Assembly: GCA_036365515.1 (NCBI GenBank)
Contig: CM070874.1
Coordinates: 244,516,430 to 244,580,429 of the forward strand
DNA length: 64,000 nucleotides
From: Torymus aiolomorphi
Taxonomy: Eukaryota; Arthropoda; Insecta; Hymenoptera; Torymidae
Direction: 5' to 3'
In this document: in pieces, positions 1 to 11,389 of the stretch
Layout of the letters: each line of letters opens with the position of its first letter
How positions within the stretch are numbered: the stretch's first letter is position 1
Made by a program: the position numbers and the translations under genes
Notes under the pieces: model-generated
The model's database searches: none
Seen by the model: only the letters and a program-made list of their open reading frames with translations
Told to the model about the DNA's origin: nothing

Positions 1-593
1 GCATGACTTCCTAGAGGATTTCTAGTCTCAAAGTCGTCACTGTACACATAAATTGGATGAACGATTTTATTTGATGTTTTATATTTCTTTTGCCATAATT
101 CACCTTGGATAATGTTAGATAAAGTAGAAGTATCTCTCGATAAATCATTTGTATACCTTTCTATTTCTTCAAACACGCCTGGCATAGAAAAAAAAATTTT
201 TAAAGTTGTTACTAGTGAAACATAAGCCACGCTTACTTCTTCGACTGAATATAATTCTGGAGGTATGTAGTAGGCCTCTTGCTCATAAATTTTAAAACGC
301 AAATGTTCGGTAGAATATCTATTAAAAATATTTTTGCTATTTTCAAATATAAAATGAATCTGACTGCGAGACGCATCGTCGATCTTAGATTTAAGTTGGT
401 TTTCTATTTCACTTTGCAAAAAAGGAACAAACAATTTGGAAATAAAACTATTGAATTCTGTGATTACACTATTGACTGCTTTTCTTGATAAAAGTGGATT
501 ATTATAAAGAGAAAGCGTGAACTTTAAAATCTCTTCATGCAAACTATTTATACCAATGCCGCTACTGCTCTCGAAAAATCTAGTAAAATCCAT
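1..593 (-). CDS. Uncharacterised protein, 5' part, runs off window edge
   Basis: An uninterrupted minus-strand frame of 197 codons from ATG 593-591 to the window edge, so the C-terminus is missing. It begins MDFTRFFESS, continues through LYNNPLLSRKAVNSVI, EAYYIPPELYS and IQGELWQKKY, and reaches a DDFE-x-x-NPLGSHA motif at the edge. I recognise this motif order from a widespread family of animal proteins of unknown function that is often repetitive in arthropod and fish genomes; this is from memory, not a search. A possible splice acceptor (TTATTAG) lies just upstream and keeps frame through TTC-AAA-ATG, so 593 may be an internal methionine of an exon starting at 600. It lies about 0.5 kb downstream of, and on the same strand as, the seven-exon gene. 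No function is proposed. Confidence 0.6.
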   Translation of the reverse strand, partial: MDFTRFFESSSGIGINSLHEEILKFTLSLYNNPLLSRKAVNSVITEFNSFISKLFVPFLQSEIENQLKSKIDDASRSQIHFIFENSKNIFNRYSTEHLRFKIYEQEAYYIPPELYSVEEVSVAYVSLVTTLKIFFSMPGVFEEIERYTNDLSRDTSTLSNIIQGELWQKKYKTSNKIVHPIYVYSDDFETRNPLGSH

Positions 594-604
594 TTTGAAC
601 TAAT

Positions 605-903
605 AAGATCGTGATATTTACAATAATATTGATACTGTGATATTGATATTATGGTACTTATATTGTGATATATATTATGTGATATTTAGATTCTGATATT
701 TAGACTGTGATAATTAGGCTCGTGTATTTATACTGTGATATTTAGACTGTGATAATTAGGCTCTTGTATTTATACTGTGATATTTAGACTGTGATAATTA
801 GGCTGTGGTATTTATACTGTGAATTTAGACTGTGATAATTAGGCTGTGGTATTTATACTGTGATATTTTGACTATGTTAATTAGGCTGTAATATAGTTAT
901 ACT

Positions 904-952
<49 letters not shown>

Positions 953-1000
953 TTTGATATTTAGGCTGTAATAATTTGGCTGTGATATTTTAATTAAACA
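605..1000. repeat. Degenerate ~46-bp tandem repeat with (AT)n
   Basis: Units built on TGTGATATTTAGACTGTGAT and AATTAGGCTGTGG recur with indels from about 605 to 985. A pure (AT)n tract sits at about 908-950. The block lies between the two minus-strand genes. No coding signal is seen. Confidence 0.75.
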
Positions 1001-1121
1001 TATATACGCTTTATTAATAGGTTAAATTCATACGCTTTATTTACCTACACTTTGTACATATGCTTTATTTATACATAAATTTATACATATATACATTTAT
1101 ATATACTACGATAGAGTATTT

Positions 1122-1466
1122 TTACGTTATTTGTCGAACTTTGTCGACAACTTCTGCCAAAGTTGAATACTTAAAGGTTACTTTAAACTGATATACCTCA
1201 GATTCTAAAAACTCCCAAACGTGGTTACATATTTGAGAGAATTCTTTTTGGAAAACTTTCACCAGCTGAAAACACAAATCTACTGCTGATTGGGTGGTTA
1301 ATAATTGGTAAATATGTTCATTAACCACTACGTATGAGCTATTGATTTGATTAATAGACGGCCCAATGATGATCACATACGGTGCTTCGTTCAATTTGTG
1401 GCTAACGTGTATTTCTTTAACAGTTGCTCTTGCGTTAGCAATAGAGGTATTCAAATCGACAGTCTC
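1122..1466 (-). CDS. Terminal exon 7 of SAMD3-like model
   Basis: Acceptor TTTTACAG; 114 codons to TAA at 1124-1122. Contains PYVIIIGPSINQINSSYVVV, then AVDLCFQLVKVFQKEF and HVWEFLESEVYQFKV, a conserved C-terminal block of the family. A GTAAAA next to the stop could be a donor but would not keep frame with the 593-1 gene, so the TAA is taken as the true end and the two genes are kept separate. Confidence 0.65.
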   Translation of the reverse strand, partial: ETVDLNTSIANARATVKEIHVSHKLNEAPYVIIIGPSINQINSSYVVVNEHIYQLLTTQSAVDLCFQLVKVFQKEFSQICNHVWEFLESEVYQFKVTFKYSTLAEVVDKVRQIT

Positions 1467-4400
1467 CTGTAAAACACAAAATCCAATAATGAAAGATAAA
1501 GTGATGCAGAGATTGTGAAGAAATCGATAAAATAAATATTAACCTTGATGTAATAAATAAATGTGTCAAGAACTTCGCTCTTCTCGGGAAACCAGGACTT
1601 GCCGTAAGCACTTTTCTTGGTAGTTGTCAGAATTCTTTTAAATAAATATGGCAATAACATTAATGCCAATATTTGGTTATCTACAAAATAAAAATGTAAG
1701 TTTATTAGATGGGGGGAGGTATTTTATCAGAATGGTAAAACGTTAGATGGGTATTTTTTCAGAAAATATACTATCGTTTCAATTATTTTTCGAATCCGAT
1801 ACTGTTAATTCCGAACAGGAGTTATTCAGGACACACAAGGAATTATTTTCAAAAAGAAAATATCAGAAAAATTTGCGTCTATAAAAATTGAAAACAGATT
1901 GCATGAAATCATAAAAATACTTTTTACTAGAAAAATAAAATTTCGAAAAATCTGTAACGTTCATTCCTATACGATTTTCAGCTCATTTGTCGACATTTTA
2001 GCTTTTCTAAATCACTGCATTTTCTACAATTTAATCGTTAGCTAGAAATGGCATTCGAAAAATTGACATTACATATCATATAAAAATAATTTAATGAAAA
2101 TATTATGGCCTTCTTGCCAAATTTTTTCGAATTTTTATATATTATACAATTTTAAACATTCGGAAAATTTACCCTTCTAGTATAAGATATTCTAATTTGT
2201 TTTTTTACCTTTCTGAGAAAATACCCATCTAACATTTTACCATTCTGATAAAATACCTCCCCCCTTATTAGATATATTTATTTTAACCCTTAAATGACAC
2301 ACGTCAAAATAATTATACATAAATGCCATACAGGATCTTCTGGACCCCAGTGTAAAAAATTGCTTATAAGTTTTTCATTTATAAACATGTTCATTTGTGC
2401 CTTAAAGTCCCTTAAAGTCTCTACTAAAGAATTTAACAGTTTTTGAGATCCAAAATTATTGTTAAGATATTGAAAAAAAATCAAAATTTTCGAAAAAATT
2501 GAAATTGAAAATTTCGTTAAAAAAACCTGGGGTATGTTGGACCCTGGTGTGTCATTTATGGGTTAATTTGATTTAATTCATTCATTTTTAGTCTTATTAT
2601 TGCGCAACAATAAAAACGTGATTTTTTTTTCAAATTAATTTGTTTCTCAAAAACAAATAACAATGATCTCTTGAATTTTAAATACAATATTTATTTTAAT
2701 AAATGTAGTCATTAAAATTTTGAGTTGATTAATAAAATAGTTTCTGAAAAAACGGTATTCAAAACCATTTTCAAAAGATTTTTAAGCTTTACTTTTTTTT
2801 CGATAAAATTAATAGTAATTTTTTCAAGTGATTTTTTCTTACGGGTATAGACCCATACTAACCATTGTTAGGTAACCTTGGATTATTGCTTAAAAAAGTC
2901 TTAATCTGTTTGTCTGTTGTTTCCTTTTCTACTGCTAATTTTATTATTTTAGGTGCGAGTCTTTGCCAATTAGATTGAAAGAAATCGCTTGACTTTTGAA
3001 AAAATGAAGAAAAATCGGCCTTTATCTGTAAAATGGAATCATATTACAAATAAATTATTAAATGTACATAAAGAAGTTACATGTATTTTTACTATTATTA
3101 AGATTAGTGGTGTAATTATTTGTTTGTATATTTCGAAATGGTTTTAGTCTCATTAAGGGAGTATTCTCTGTAATAGAATTTAAAATAAAAATCGTTTCAA
3201 TTTGGGTACTAGCTGAATTGAAGTGCACTGAAGCTCTGGTTCAAATTTGGTAAAGATTCAGAGTTTTAGAAGAAAGAAATTCGTGGTCGAAAATAACACG
3301 GGCTCTTGTGGAAAAATACATCTTTTGTAGTAAAAACATTGCAAAATGAAAAATTCTGAGAAAATTCTGAGATATGTAGAAATTTATCCGTTATTCATAT
3401 CTGCTTTCAAAATTATAATTCATAGCGTCTTTTTCAAGTATCATACGTTCTCTTGAACTATTAAATTAGGTTAGAATCACATAGGCATATAATGTGGTAT
3501 GTGAGTCAATGATATGTCGAAGCGTTCTCTCAACTGACTAGCTACGTACCGAGGGTACTCCCTTAAATTGATAGAAAAAATGACTAGTTAATAAAACAAG
3601 GTGAAATGTTTTTCTCAGATTCTTTTCACATATAACAGATTGGGTGTGAAAAAATCGAAATTCGATATTTTTATTCCAAGTTTTCTTAAAGATCTTACTC
3701 TAACCTAGGAAACAATATACGCAGGCTACAAAAAAATTAGGGATGTAACCGAGTAGTTCGAAATTTTTTTATGTCTTCTTTTTTGCATTACAAAATGCAT
3801 GTAAATTAAAAAAAAATTCTTAAGCACATAAAATTGCAATGTTTGAGCATATATAAAGCTAATATAACACTTTTCATTTCATTTTAAAGTTTTTAACAAT
3901 TACTTTTGACTTATGCATTTTACGAGTTTTTTTTTTCGAGTAAAAACTCGAAAAAAAAGTTCGATTTTGAGTGCATGAACTTCATTGTTTGTATGAAGGT
4001 CATAAATATTTTGAGAGCCTTTAAACCTTATTAGTTTACTAAAGTAATGTACTGGTTATAAAACGTGGGTGATTTCAATACATAATTTTATCATTTATAT
4101 ATTTTTATTCAAGTTTTATAAAAAAAATTGGCAGAAATCTTCGAACTACTCGAACCAACCCTAAAAGAAATTGGCAACACTATAGTATTCTTTCTGTATC
4201 AAATCACTCGCTCATGAAATGAAATTCTTCATGAAAACTAAACGAGAGAAGTTACAAATTTTGAGTAATATTATGGATTTCGCCTAGGGATTTGGCATTT
4301 TTTCTGTTACAGAAAAAACACTTGAGATTTTTTTGTAAAAAGTAAATAAATAAAATTCATTACCAATAAATATCCAAGCGGATTTAAAAGGTTAGGAAAC

Positions 4401-7400
4401 GTGTTGAATATTTTATCAAGGTCCGATTTCCTGTAAAAATTACGTTTTTCTTCTTTTTTAGCCTCTATCTATTTAGCCACATATTCATCATTTATAATGT
4501 TTACGGGTGCCTCGAGATCCTTTAACGAACTTGCGACTTCAGATTCTAAATCGAGTGAAAGATATAAATATTACTATAATAACATACTATAATGGTGGAG
4601 TGTAAACTGATAGTAAGAAATATTTAAAGCGAATGCGCGTATTTGATTCAAATAATTAATTCTCAAGAGTTACAAAATATTCATTAACACTTAATGCGTG
4701 ATTTCTTTTTTTCATAAGTGCTACTTTTACTGAATAATATTTATTCATTTCTTAGCTGTTAATACACCTGCATTTGAGTGCATTTTCATATAGAATCTAC
4801 TTCAGCGCTTTTTCCAATTAGCACCTTTTATAACGCGCGGCCCAAATAGAACCTTCTGCCTCGAACCCGACGATATTCATTAAAAGTTAAGATGGTGACT
4901 TTCAGTCAAATTAGTATTTCTATCAGTAATACGGAACATAGAGAGAAGAAAATCATTATATTAAAGGAACGTCATTTACTATATGAAGGAACGGAGGTTT
5001 GGATACGGACAAACGAATATTCGTCTACAGTTAAATCATATTTCTTAATAGTTAAGAAACCATGTCTTTAAAATCGTAGAAGATTTGAATTTCTTTACTC
5101 TTAAGGAATATTACTTAATTATAAAGAAATATTGTTTACTATAAAGAAGTATCGTGAACTATTAAGAAAACTTTGGCACAAATAACATCATAAATTTATA
5201 ATTAGAAAAGCATACTTTCAGTAAAAATTGTCTTTTCTCTGTGAAATATGTGAAATGAATTTTTTAAGGAAATATAGTTACCACTTTCTGTACGTTTTCT
5301 TTTTTTATAAGCTATTATTAGTTCTTTTATTTGGATTGCTTTTTCTCTCAGCGTTTCATAGTAGGACTGGAACGCTCCATGTGCATTCGCGTCTTTGGTA
5401 GGCTTTGTATAAAACCGTTCCTTACTATAACCAGTAAATAGTTGGGAAGCACTAATGGCCAAATCATTTAATCGATCAGTTTTTATACTGTTTAAAATAA
5501 AAGTCATATTGTTATAATTAAATATGCGTTTTTATTAAGTAATATCAAGGAAAATGGCTTATCTATTATCTTAAGGGAGTTCTATGGTAAACAGAAATAA
5601 CGCTAAGACAATTCTGAAATTTCGCACATTGGTTAACTTTTACATGAAAAGCTCTCATATAAATTTTTAGAAGGCTAGGCTACCTAGAAGTCAAGAAATT
5701 AATGTTTTAATTTTTCAGTTTTTAACATGGGCTCTTATGGGAAACCGCGATTTCGTTGTATTCATTTGCGTATAAGAAAGAAATTAACGCTAAGGTATTT
5801 TGAAAATTTATGTAATAGAAAGACAAATATATTATGAAGATTTATTTTCTTGCAAAAGTATCATTGGATGCCTCTAATTTACGAAAAAAAAAAGTTTAAA
5901 AGCGAAAAACATACTACAATAAATGTAATTATCTAAAATGAAAATATTATTGGTATTTGGTGTAAGTTTATTAATAAAAACATTTGTAATAAAGTAAATC
6001 AACAAGAGATAAAAAGTGCACTTGTTTTGACTAGTGTAGTTACCATAGAACTCCCTTAAGGTGGTCTTACACATTTTTTTAAATTAAATTTTTTTACTCG
6101 CATCCTCTGTCTACTTGGGGTTAGGAATTATTTGAATAATTATTTTGCCATGTATAAACGTCTGACGCGCTCCCATATATACGCAGAACTCGCCTCCCCG
6201 CCTACATAGGGTTAGGAGTTATTTAAATAATTATTTTTTCTTGCATGCACGACTGACGCGCTCCCGAATATGCGTGGAACTCGCATCCCCGCCTACTTGG
6301 GGTTAGGAATTATTTAAATAATTATTTTGTCTTGTACAAACGTCTGACGTGCTCCCGAATTTGCGTGGAAATCGCATCCCCCGCCTACTTGGGGTTAAGA
6401 ATTACTTAAATAATAATTTGCCTTGTATAAACGACTGACGCGCTCCCGTATACACGTGAAACTCGCATCCCCCGCTTACTTGGGGTTAGGAATTATTTAA
6501 ATAATTATTTTGCCATGTATAAACGTCTGACGCGCTCCCGTATACGCGTGGAACTCGCATACTCCACCTACTTGGGGTTAGGAATTATTTAAATAATTAT
6601 TTTGCCATGTATAAACGTCTGACGCGCTCCCATATACGCGTGGAACTCGCAACCCCCGCCTATAATTTTCTATTAAACGTCTAATTAATTAATTCAGCTC
6701 CCCTCTTTCATGAAAATCTTCTTCTTTTTTTGTTATAATTTTGCTCTATTCATCTTAAATAAAAAAAAGAGAGTACGATCCCTGTTCAATCATCATCGTC
6801 ATCTATTTTATTGATTTTTCGTTACATCCAGCACAGTGTTAAAAAAAAACGTTTACCAACTTGAATATCTGAAAAGTTCTACCATGGTTAAGGGTGCAAC
6901 AGTTAGAATGGTATTCACGTTACCAATATTGCTATTAAGTTTTTTTAAAAAGAATTTTTAACGAAGACAGCGTTGGTAATATAGAAAATGATAGTTTTCT
7001 TTATTTTCATTATAATAACTGTTCAAAGATATAGGTAAGAAGAAAAATAATTATTTTTAATAATTATTATTATGTAATAGTATTCGCGGCAAAGTCTTCA
7101 GTTGTACTAGTTTTCGTTACAAAGTCGCGAATTGTACTATAAGTATTCGAGGCAAAGTCGTGAGTTGTGCTAGTTTTCGTAACAAAGTCGCGAATTGTAC
7201 TAGTATTTGCGGCAAAGTTGTGAGTTATGCTAGTTTTCGTTGCACTTTTCTGAAATGTGCTAGTCTTCGTAAGGAAACCAAAAAACGTGCTAGTTTTCGT
7301 AAGGAGCGTCAATATCATAACTATCATTATATCTTGTAGATATAATGTATACAAAGTTCTGATCACAGGTAGTCAATATTTATTTATTTAGACTTTCCGG

Positions 7401-9213
7401 TAGCCTAAATGTTAAATATTTTATTAAAATATTATTGTTATAGATACTCACTCATATGATTGGTTTGTCTTGTTTCGTGAAATAAAACAATTCTAGCAAC
7501 TTGATGTATGGAGAAAGGTAGGGATTTACCAATTTCCACGATTTGAGACTCTCTTTTTAGTTTTTCCTCGTAGTCATATGCCTTTATGAGAAACTCTCCT
7601 TCCCCACATTGCATTAAAACTTGGTAAATATAATTGGTATAACGATGATTAACATTATCTACGAGTAAAATATCATATTAGAAATAATTGCAGTTTTTCC
7701 TATTTTAGGGTGGAACTCTACCTTTTTTGTTTATTTTTTTTTTTTTTCATTACTACTACTTAATCAAAATTTTTATCATATTTAGTATATAAGATATCGA
7801 ATATCATACTAAAATTTCCAAATATTTTATTGACTGAGCCTTAATTTATAAGCTACACAGTTTCCTTTTTTCATTAAATTAGCATCTATTGAAAACATCC
7901 CCAGCGTCTCAATTTTTGTCGAATACAGTTACTCAAAGTTTTTTTCCCTTTTTAATACAAAATACAAGAAAAGTTACTTAAAATTTTAGTATGAAACTCA
8001 TTTTTATATTAATGACAAATTAAAGTATATTTTGAATAATTTTATTTGCAAAAAAGAAATATATAACATATTTTTAACAATATTTATTATGAACACCCGA
8101 TAGAAATTTTAAAAATTTCATAAATGGTAACTAATTTTTATTCTCGAGATAGAAACTAATGTCACTGTTGATTTAGATTTAAATTAAAAAAAAAAAAATT
8201 AAGATGCTGGGAAAGTTTTCAAATCTTAAAATATAAGTTTTGAATAGAACACATTTAGAGATAAAACATTATAGTTAATCCTTTATTATTGTTCCCTTTA
8301 TCAATCAATTAAGTGGTTTCACTTGTTTTTGGGGAGAAATGTGAAATAAAAAAATACAATAGCCAAATAATGTACTTACATGCATCGAACTCAATAAAAA
8401 ATTTTGAAATTAAACTAAAATCCATTATTAAACTTCTCAAAAATTTGTTTATTAACAATAAAATCATTTTCAAAATACGATCTTTCACATTAAAATAATT
8501 TAAAAACCAATCATATATGAATGTTTTCTGACTTGTAAGTACTTGCAAAATGAATTTCCGTAATAAAAAATTAATTTTTTGTCCCAAAATGAGGTAGAAT
8601 TCCACCTTAACCCTCTGCAGCGTAGTGGCATTTCCTGATGCCAACTTCTTTCAAATGCTTTTTTGTGATTTTAAAGTAAGTTTTATTTGATTTAACCGAT
8701 GTTTTTTGTAATTTTACAATCATGGGATGTTACAGAATCAAAATTCATGTGAAAACGTTTAAAAATTTTTGTTAATTTTCATCTGAAAAATGTATGCCGC
8801 AAAGGTTTAAAAAAGCGATGGATTTGTTTGTGAAACAAATTTATTTTTAATTTGATAGGTGGGAGCAATAGGTTAGTAAATAATCGAAAAATGGTACGAT
8901 ATTTTGCTAAAAGTTGTTAGTATTTGAGCATTTTCAATACCTTCATTCTGTGATCCTGTACCGATATCACTATTACTTTTGTTGTTGAGTGAGTTTGACA
9001 AATCCGAAGTGTTAATACTTTCGTCGTTTGGAAAGTTCGACACATCCAAAGTATTAATACTGTTGTCGTTTAGCGAGTTTGACGAATCCAAAATAGAAGA
9101 GAAATTATACGAAGGTGCTAAATTAAGTGGCAAATTTTCTTTTTCCTGAAACAATACCGTGTTGTTCCCCAATTGAGCTACGCTATGCCCAATAGTAGTC
9201 AGTGACGTCAAAG
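1122..9213 (-). CDS. Seven-exon gene model, SAMD3-like uncharacterised protein, probably decaying
   Basis: Exons in transcription order: 9213-8941, 7658-7448, 5487-5282, 4545-4364, 3025-2863, 1680-1544 and 1466-1122. Every junction has AG acceptors and GT donors, and the phases 1, 2, 1, 0, 1, 0 agree across all six introns, which is strong evidence for a real gene. The product is about 500 residues. The block order (a GYSKERFYTK region, FNTFPNLLNPLGYL, LALMLLPYLFKR, then YVIIIGPSI..SYVVVN..AVDLCF) resembles animal proteins labelled sterile alpha motif domain-containing 3-like; their function is unknown and no SAM domain is visible here. The 5' exon or exons upstream of 9213 were not found. 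An in-frame TAG at 4471-4469 suggests a pseudogene, a recoded site or an assembly error. The introns hold many MITEs and a minisatellite. Confidence 0.6.
1544..1680 (-). CDS. Exon 6 of SAMD3-like model
   Basis: Acceptor TTTTGTAG, donor GTTAAT. Encodes NQILALMLLPYLFKRIL then KSWFPEKSEVLDTFIYYIK. The LALLxLLP-like block followed by a basic stretch is characteristic of SAMD3-like proteins as I remember them. Confidence 0.62.
1711..2264. mobile_element. MITE, GGGGGGAGG family, copy 1
   Basis: Inverted termini start GGGGGGAGGTATTTTATCAG and stay matched for about 50 bp. The flanks are a perfect 9-bp duplication, TTATTAGAT, at 1702-1710 and 2265-2273. No ORF. The 8-9 bp duplication fits hAT, MULE or Merlin-type mobilisation; the superfamily is not determined. 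It lies in the intron just upstream of exon 6. Confidence 0.85.
2287..2562. mobile_element. piggyBac-type MITE (TTAA, CCC...GGG)
   Basis: TTAA at 2283-2286 and 2563-2566 flank a 276-bp unit with 16-bp termini CCCTTAAATGACACAC and CCCATAAATGACACAC. TTAA-CCC...GGG-TTAA is the textbook piggyBac arrangement. Non-coding. Confidence 0.8.
2863..3025 (-). CDS. Exon 5 of SAMD3-like model
   Basis: Acceptor CCATTTTACAG, donor GTTAGT. Encodes IKADFSSFFQKSSDFF and WQRLAPKIIKLAVEK, ending FLSNNPRLPNN plus one base. Phases match both neighbours. Confidence 0.62.
3157..3562. mobile_element. TTAA MITE, GGGAGTA termini
   Basis: TTAA at 3153-3156 and 3563-3566. Short imperfect termini GGGAGTATTCTCTGTA and GGGAGTACCCTCGGTA. 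406 bp, no ORF. Confidence 0.6.
3738..4163. mobile_element. hAT-like MITE
   Basis: Termini TAGGGATGTAACCGAGTAGT and TAGGGTTGGTTCGAGTAGTT are inverted and flanked by near-identical 8-bp sequences AAAAAAAT and AAAGAAAT. An 8-bp duplication with a (C/T)AGGG start is hAT-like. A secondary hairpin (CGAG plus T-run against A-run plus CTCG) sits near 3927-3956. Confidence 0.65.
4364..4545 (-). CDS. Exon 4 of SAMD3-like model, contains in-frame TAG
   Basis: Acceptor CACTCGATTTAG, donor GTAATG. Reading joins the previous exon in phase and gives SEVASSLKDLEAPVN, a charged KEEKRNFYRK stretch, then FNTFPNLLNPLGYLL, the most family-typical block. TAG at 4471-4469 interrupts the frame (VAK-stop-IEAKK) while everything on both sides stays in register, so this is a point nonsense change, not a mis-chosen frame. 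Confidence 0.6.
5282..5487 (-). CDS. Exon 3 of SAMD3-like model
   Basis: Acceptor TTATTTTAAACAG, donor GTAACT. It encodes a basic, helical-looking segment with LAISASQLFTGYSKERFYTK and ending KKRKRTES. The ATG in the acceptor tract (5507) is intronic in this model. Confidence 0.6.
5575..6055. mobile_element. TTAA MITE, GGGAGTTCTATGG termini
   Basis: TTAA at 5571-5574 and 6056-6059 with termini GGGAGTTCTATGGTAA on both sides. 481 bp, non-coding. The right-hand TTAA is shared with a GGTGGTCTTACAC sequence that matches the terminus of the MITE at 37738, so two TTAA elements abut here. Confidence 0.75.
6100..6662. repeat. ~90-bp tandem array, six to seven copies
   Basis: Each unit carries CTACTTGGGGTTAGGAATTA, TTTAAATAATTATTTTGCC and CGTCTGACGCGCTCCCGTAT. 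CTTGGGGTTAGG or a variant recurs at about 6114, 6205, 6297, 6388, 6480 and 6571. Located in an intron, beside a TTAA terminus. Confidence 0.85.
7448..7658 (-). CDS. Exon 2 of SAMD3-like model
   Basis: Acceptor CTCGTAG, donor GTATCT. The frame reads VLMQCGEGEFLIKAYDY and ESQIVEIGKSLPF, ending NHMS plus a split codon. A GTGAGT donor four bases earlier is stronger by consensus but would break phase with the next exon, so the later donor was chosen. Confidence 0.55.
7709..8606. mobile_element. TTAA MITE, GGTGGAAYTCTACC termini
   Basis: Termini GGTGGAACTCTACC and GGTGGAATTCTACC are inverted. TTAA is intact on the right (8607-8610) and TTAG on the left. Interior segments at 7905-7925 and 8190-8212 also pair, so most of the unit folds on itself. 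Frames inside are not convincing genes. Confidence 0.6.
8941..9213 (-). CDS. Exon 1 seen of SAMD3-like model (Ser/Asn-rich)
   Basis: Acceptor TTTATTCTGCAG precedes 9213 and donor GTATTG follows 8941. It encodes a low-complexity Ser/Asn/Asp-rich stretch with degenerate internal repeats (SNSLNDNSINTLDVSNFPND and variants). It enters with two bases of a split codon, so at least one upstream exon is expected but not identified. Least certain exon of the model. Confidence 0.45.
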
Positions 9214-9268
9214 CTGCAGAATAAAATATTGATCGAGTATAATTTTTAAGTTAATTCTATATATTTAT

Positions 9269-9771
9269 GGGAGGAGGTATTTTATCAGAATGGTAAAATT
9301 TTAAATGGGTATTTGCTCAGAAAATAAACTATCTTTCAAAATATTTTCCGAATTTGATACTGTAAGTTCCAACCAGGAGCTATTCAGAACATACAAGGAA
9401 TTACTTTCGAAATAAAATATCAGTATCATATATTTAACTAGAAAAAAAAAATTCCGAAAAATCGAAAACATTAATTCTATACGATTTTTAGCCCATTTGT
9501 CGACTTTATAGCTTTTCTAAATCACTGCATTTTCTAATATTTAATCGTTAGGTAGAAATGGCTTTCGAGAAATCGATATCATATATCAAATAAAAATAAT
9601 TTTATGAAAATATAGACTTCTTGTCAAATTTTTTCGAATTTTTGTACGTTATGCATTTTTAAACATTCGGAAAATTCCCCCTTCTATCATAAAAATTTCG
9701 AATTTAGTTTTTTACCTTTCTGAGAAAATATCCATCTAACATTTAACCATTCTGATAAAATACCTCCCCCC
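9269..9771. mobile_element. MITE, GGGGGGAGG family, copy 2
   Basis: Same termini and interior as 1711-2264 (GTATTTTATCAGAATGGTAA at the left, matching inverted right end). No clean target duplication remains. It begins 56 bp upstream of the first recognised exon. Confidence 0.8.
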
Positions 9772-10314
9772 ATGTAAATGAAAAATTAGTTAGAATCACA
9801 TTTATTAACATAGATAGTTCTATAAAATACGAGAATATCGATAGAATTTAGAGAACAAGAAGTACCAATTTTCGCACGGATAGAATTTCTCCTTAAAAGA
9901 TTTTGTGAAATTCATTGAAAGAATTACTAATTATATAGAGTGGAAAGTTTCCCGAATGACCGTGTATACTGGAAAGATTCCCCGTGATTGTGACAATATT
10001 TATTTGAAGTTTTACGCACGTATATACACATAAAACTATTCAGAATAAAACTTATTGCTACACGTTATTAGTTTATAAAATATATTTTATGTTAACATTT
10101 ATCAAGAGATATTACATTATGCCTGCATGGCGATTTAAATCCGCTGGTTTATTATAAATAGAATGACAAACAAATTTGTAAATATTGTATATTATTAAAT
10201 AAGTATAGAATTTTAATTTAGATACGTATTCTTTTTAGGCACATAAGTTTTAAAGTAATTTTTTAAGTTCCACCAGACAAAACAAGAAAATGAAAAAAAG
10301 ATAAAGTATGACAT
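9772..10314. other. AT-rich gap, nothing recognised
   Basis: No convincing coding frame, RNA gene or repeat. Any missing 5' exon of the SAMD3-like gene should lie here or further upstream. Confidence 0.4.
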
Positions 10315-10318
10315 TTAA

Positions 10319-10711
10319 AAGGATATGAAATATTTCAATTGAAAATAGTACATTATGATACGGGTGTAGAAGGTGATTATTTATCGCAGACGTTTTTCGC
10401 ACGAGCGAAGCGACTGAGAAAAGTCGAATGCGGTAAAAATCACCTTACGCACCAGTGTCATACAGTATTTTATATCACGAGAGCCGAATAATCATATTAA
10501 AGTTATAATTTTGAGGTTAGAGTGGTATAAAGTTAATTTTCGTTACCTGACAAATATTACCAAACATTAAAAAAATATAATTTTATAAATATCAATTATG
10601 TAATTTTATCTTTTAGTGTACAAAATATAATAATTAAAGTTAATTATATTAATAAAGTTGCTTTAAAGAACTTTTGTTTAAGTCTAAATGATGTCATGAT
10701 TTCATATCCTC
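10319..10711. mobile_element. Possible TTAA MITE
   Basis: TTAA at 10315-10318 and 10712-10715 with termini AAGGATATGAAAT and GAGGATATGAAAT inverted. An internal hairpin pairs about 10355-10400 with 10425-10470. No ORF. Confidence 0.5.
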
Positions 10712-11389
10712 TTAATGCAACAGTTGGTAAAAAAGATATGTGAAAAGTTGGATCCAAATCTAGAACTAGCGAATATATGTTTCGCACATATAATCTACAC
10801 TAATTGACTAATCTCTGAACGTTTATGACGATATTCTTACGGTGAAAGTTGCTATAACCATTCATACTAGGATCGGTGATTGAGAATGAAGGAGCAGAAT
10901 CTTCTAGTATATGTTCATTCATGATTTCAGGTCTTCTTTTTTCGATAATGGAATAAAAAGTGATGAATGAATAATTTTTCAATAAAAATGGTGTGAAATG
11001 TATAAATGGTGACACATGTACCCCAATGGAAATGGAAAATGTATATAAATGTAAAAAATGTATATAAATGTAAAAAAATGTATATAAATGTAAAAAAATG
11101 TATATGAATTTAAAAAAATCTATGTAAATGTAAATAAGTGTATATAAAAGTTGTAATTGGAACAGTTTTTACATTTATATCCGTTTATTTATACAAATTT
11201 ACACGTATTCACATTTATATATTTTTTCTTACATTTTGAATAGTTGTATTAAAAAATTTATTTCTGTAAATACACTTATTTACAGTTATTTACAGATATA
11301 TACATTTATATACATCTATATATTTTCCACTCTTAAAAGAATGATAGCCGGAAGTAGTGGCTCATTTAAAGACTACCCGGTTGAAAATA

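Noticed and set aside
10800..11015. Possible 5' exon of the SAMD3-like gene (minus, LEDSAPSFSITDPS)
   Set aside because: No clear splice acceptor/donor pair in the right phase, so it was not added to the model.
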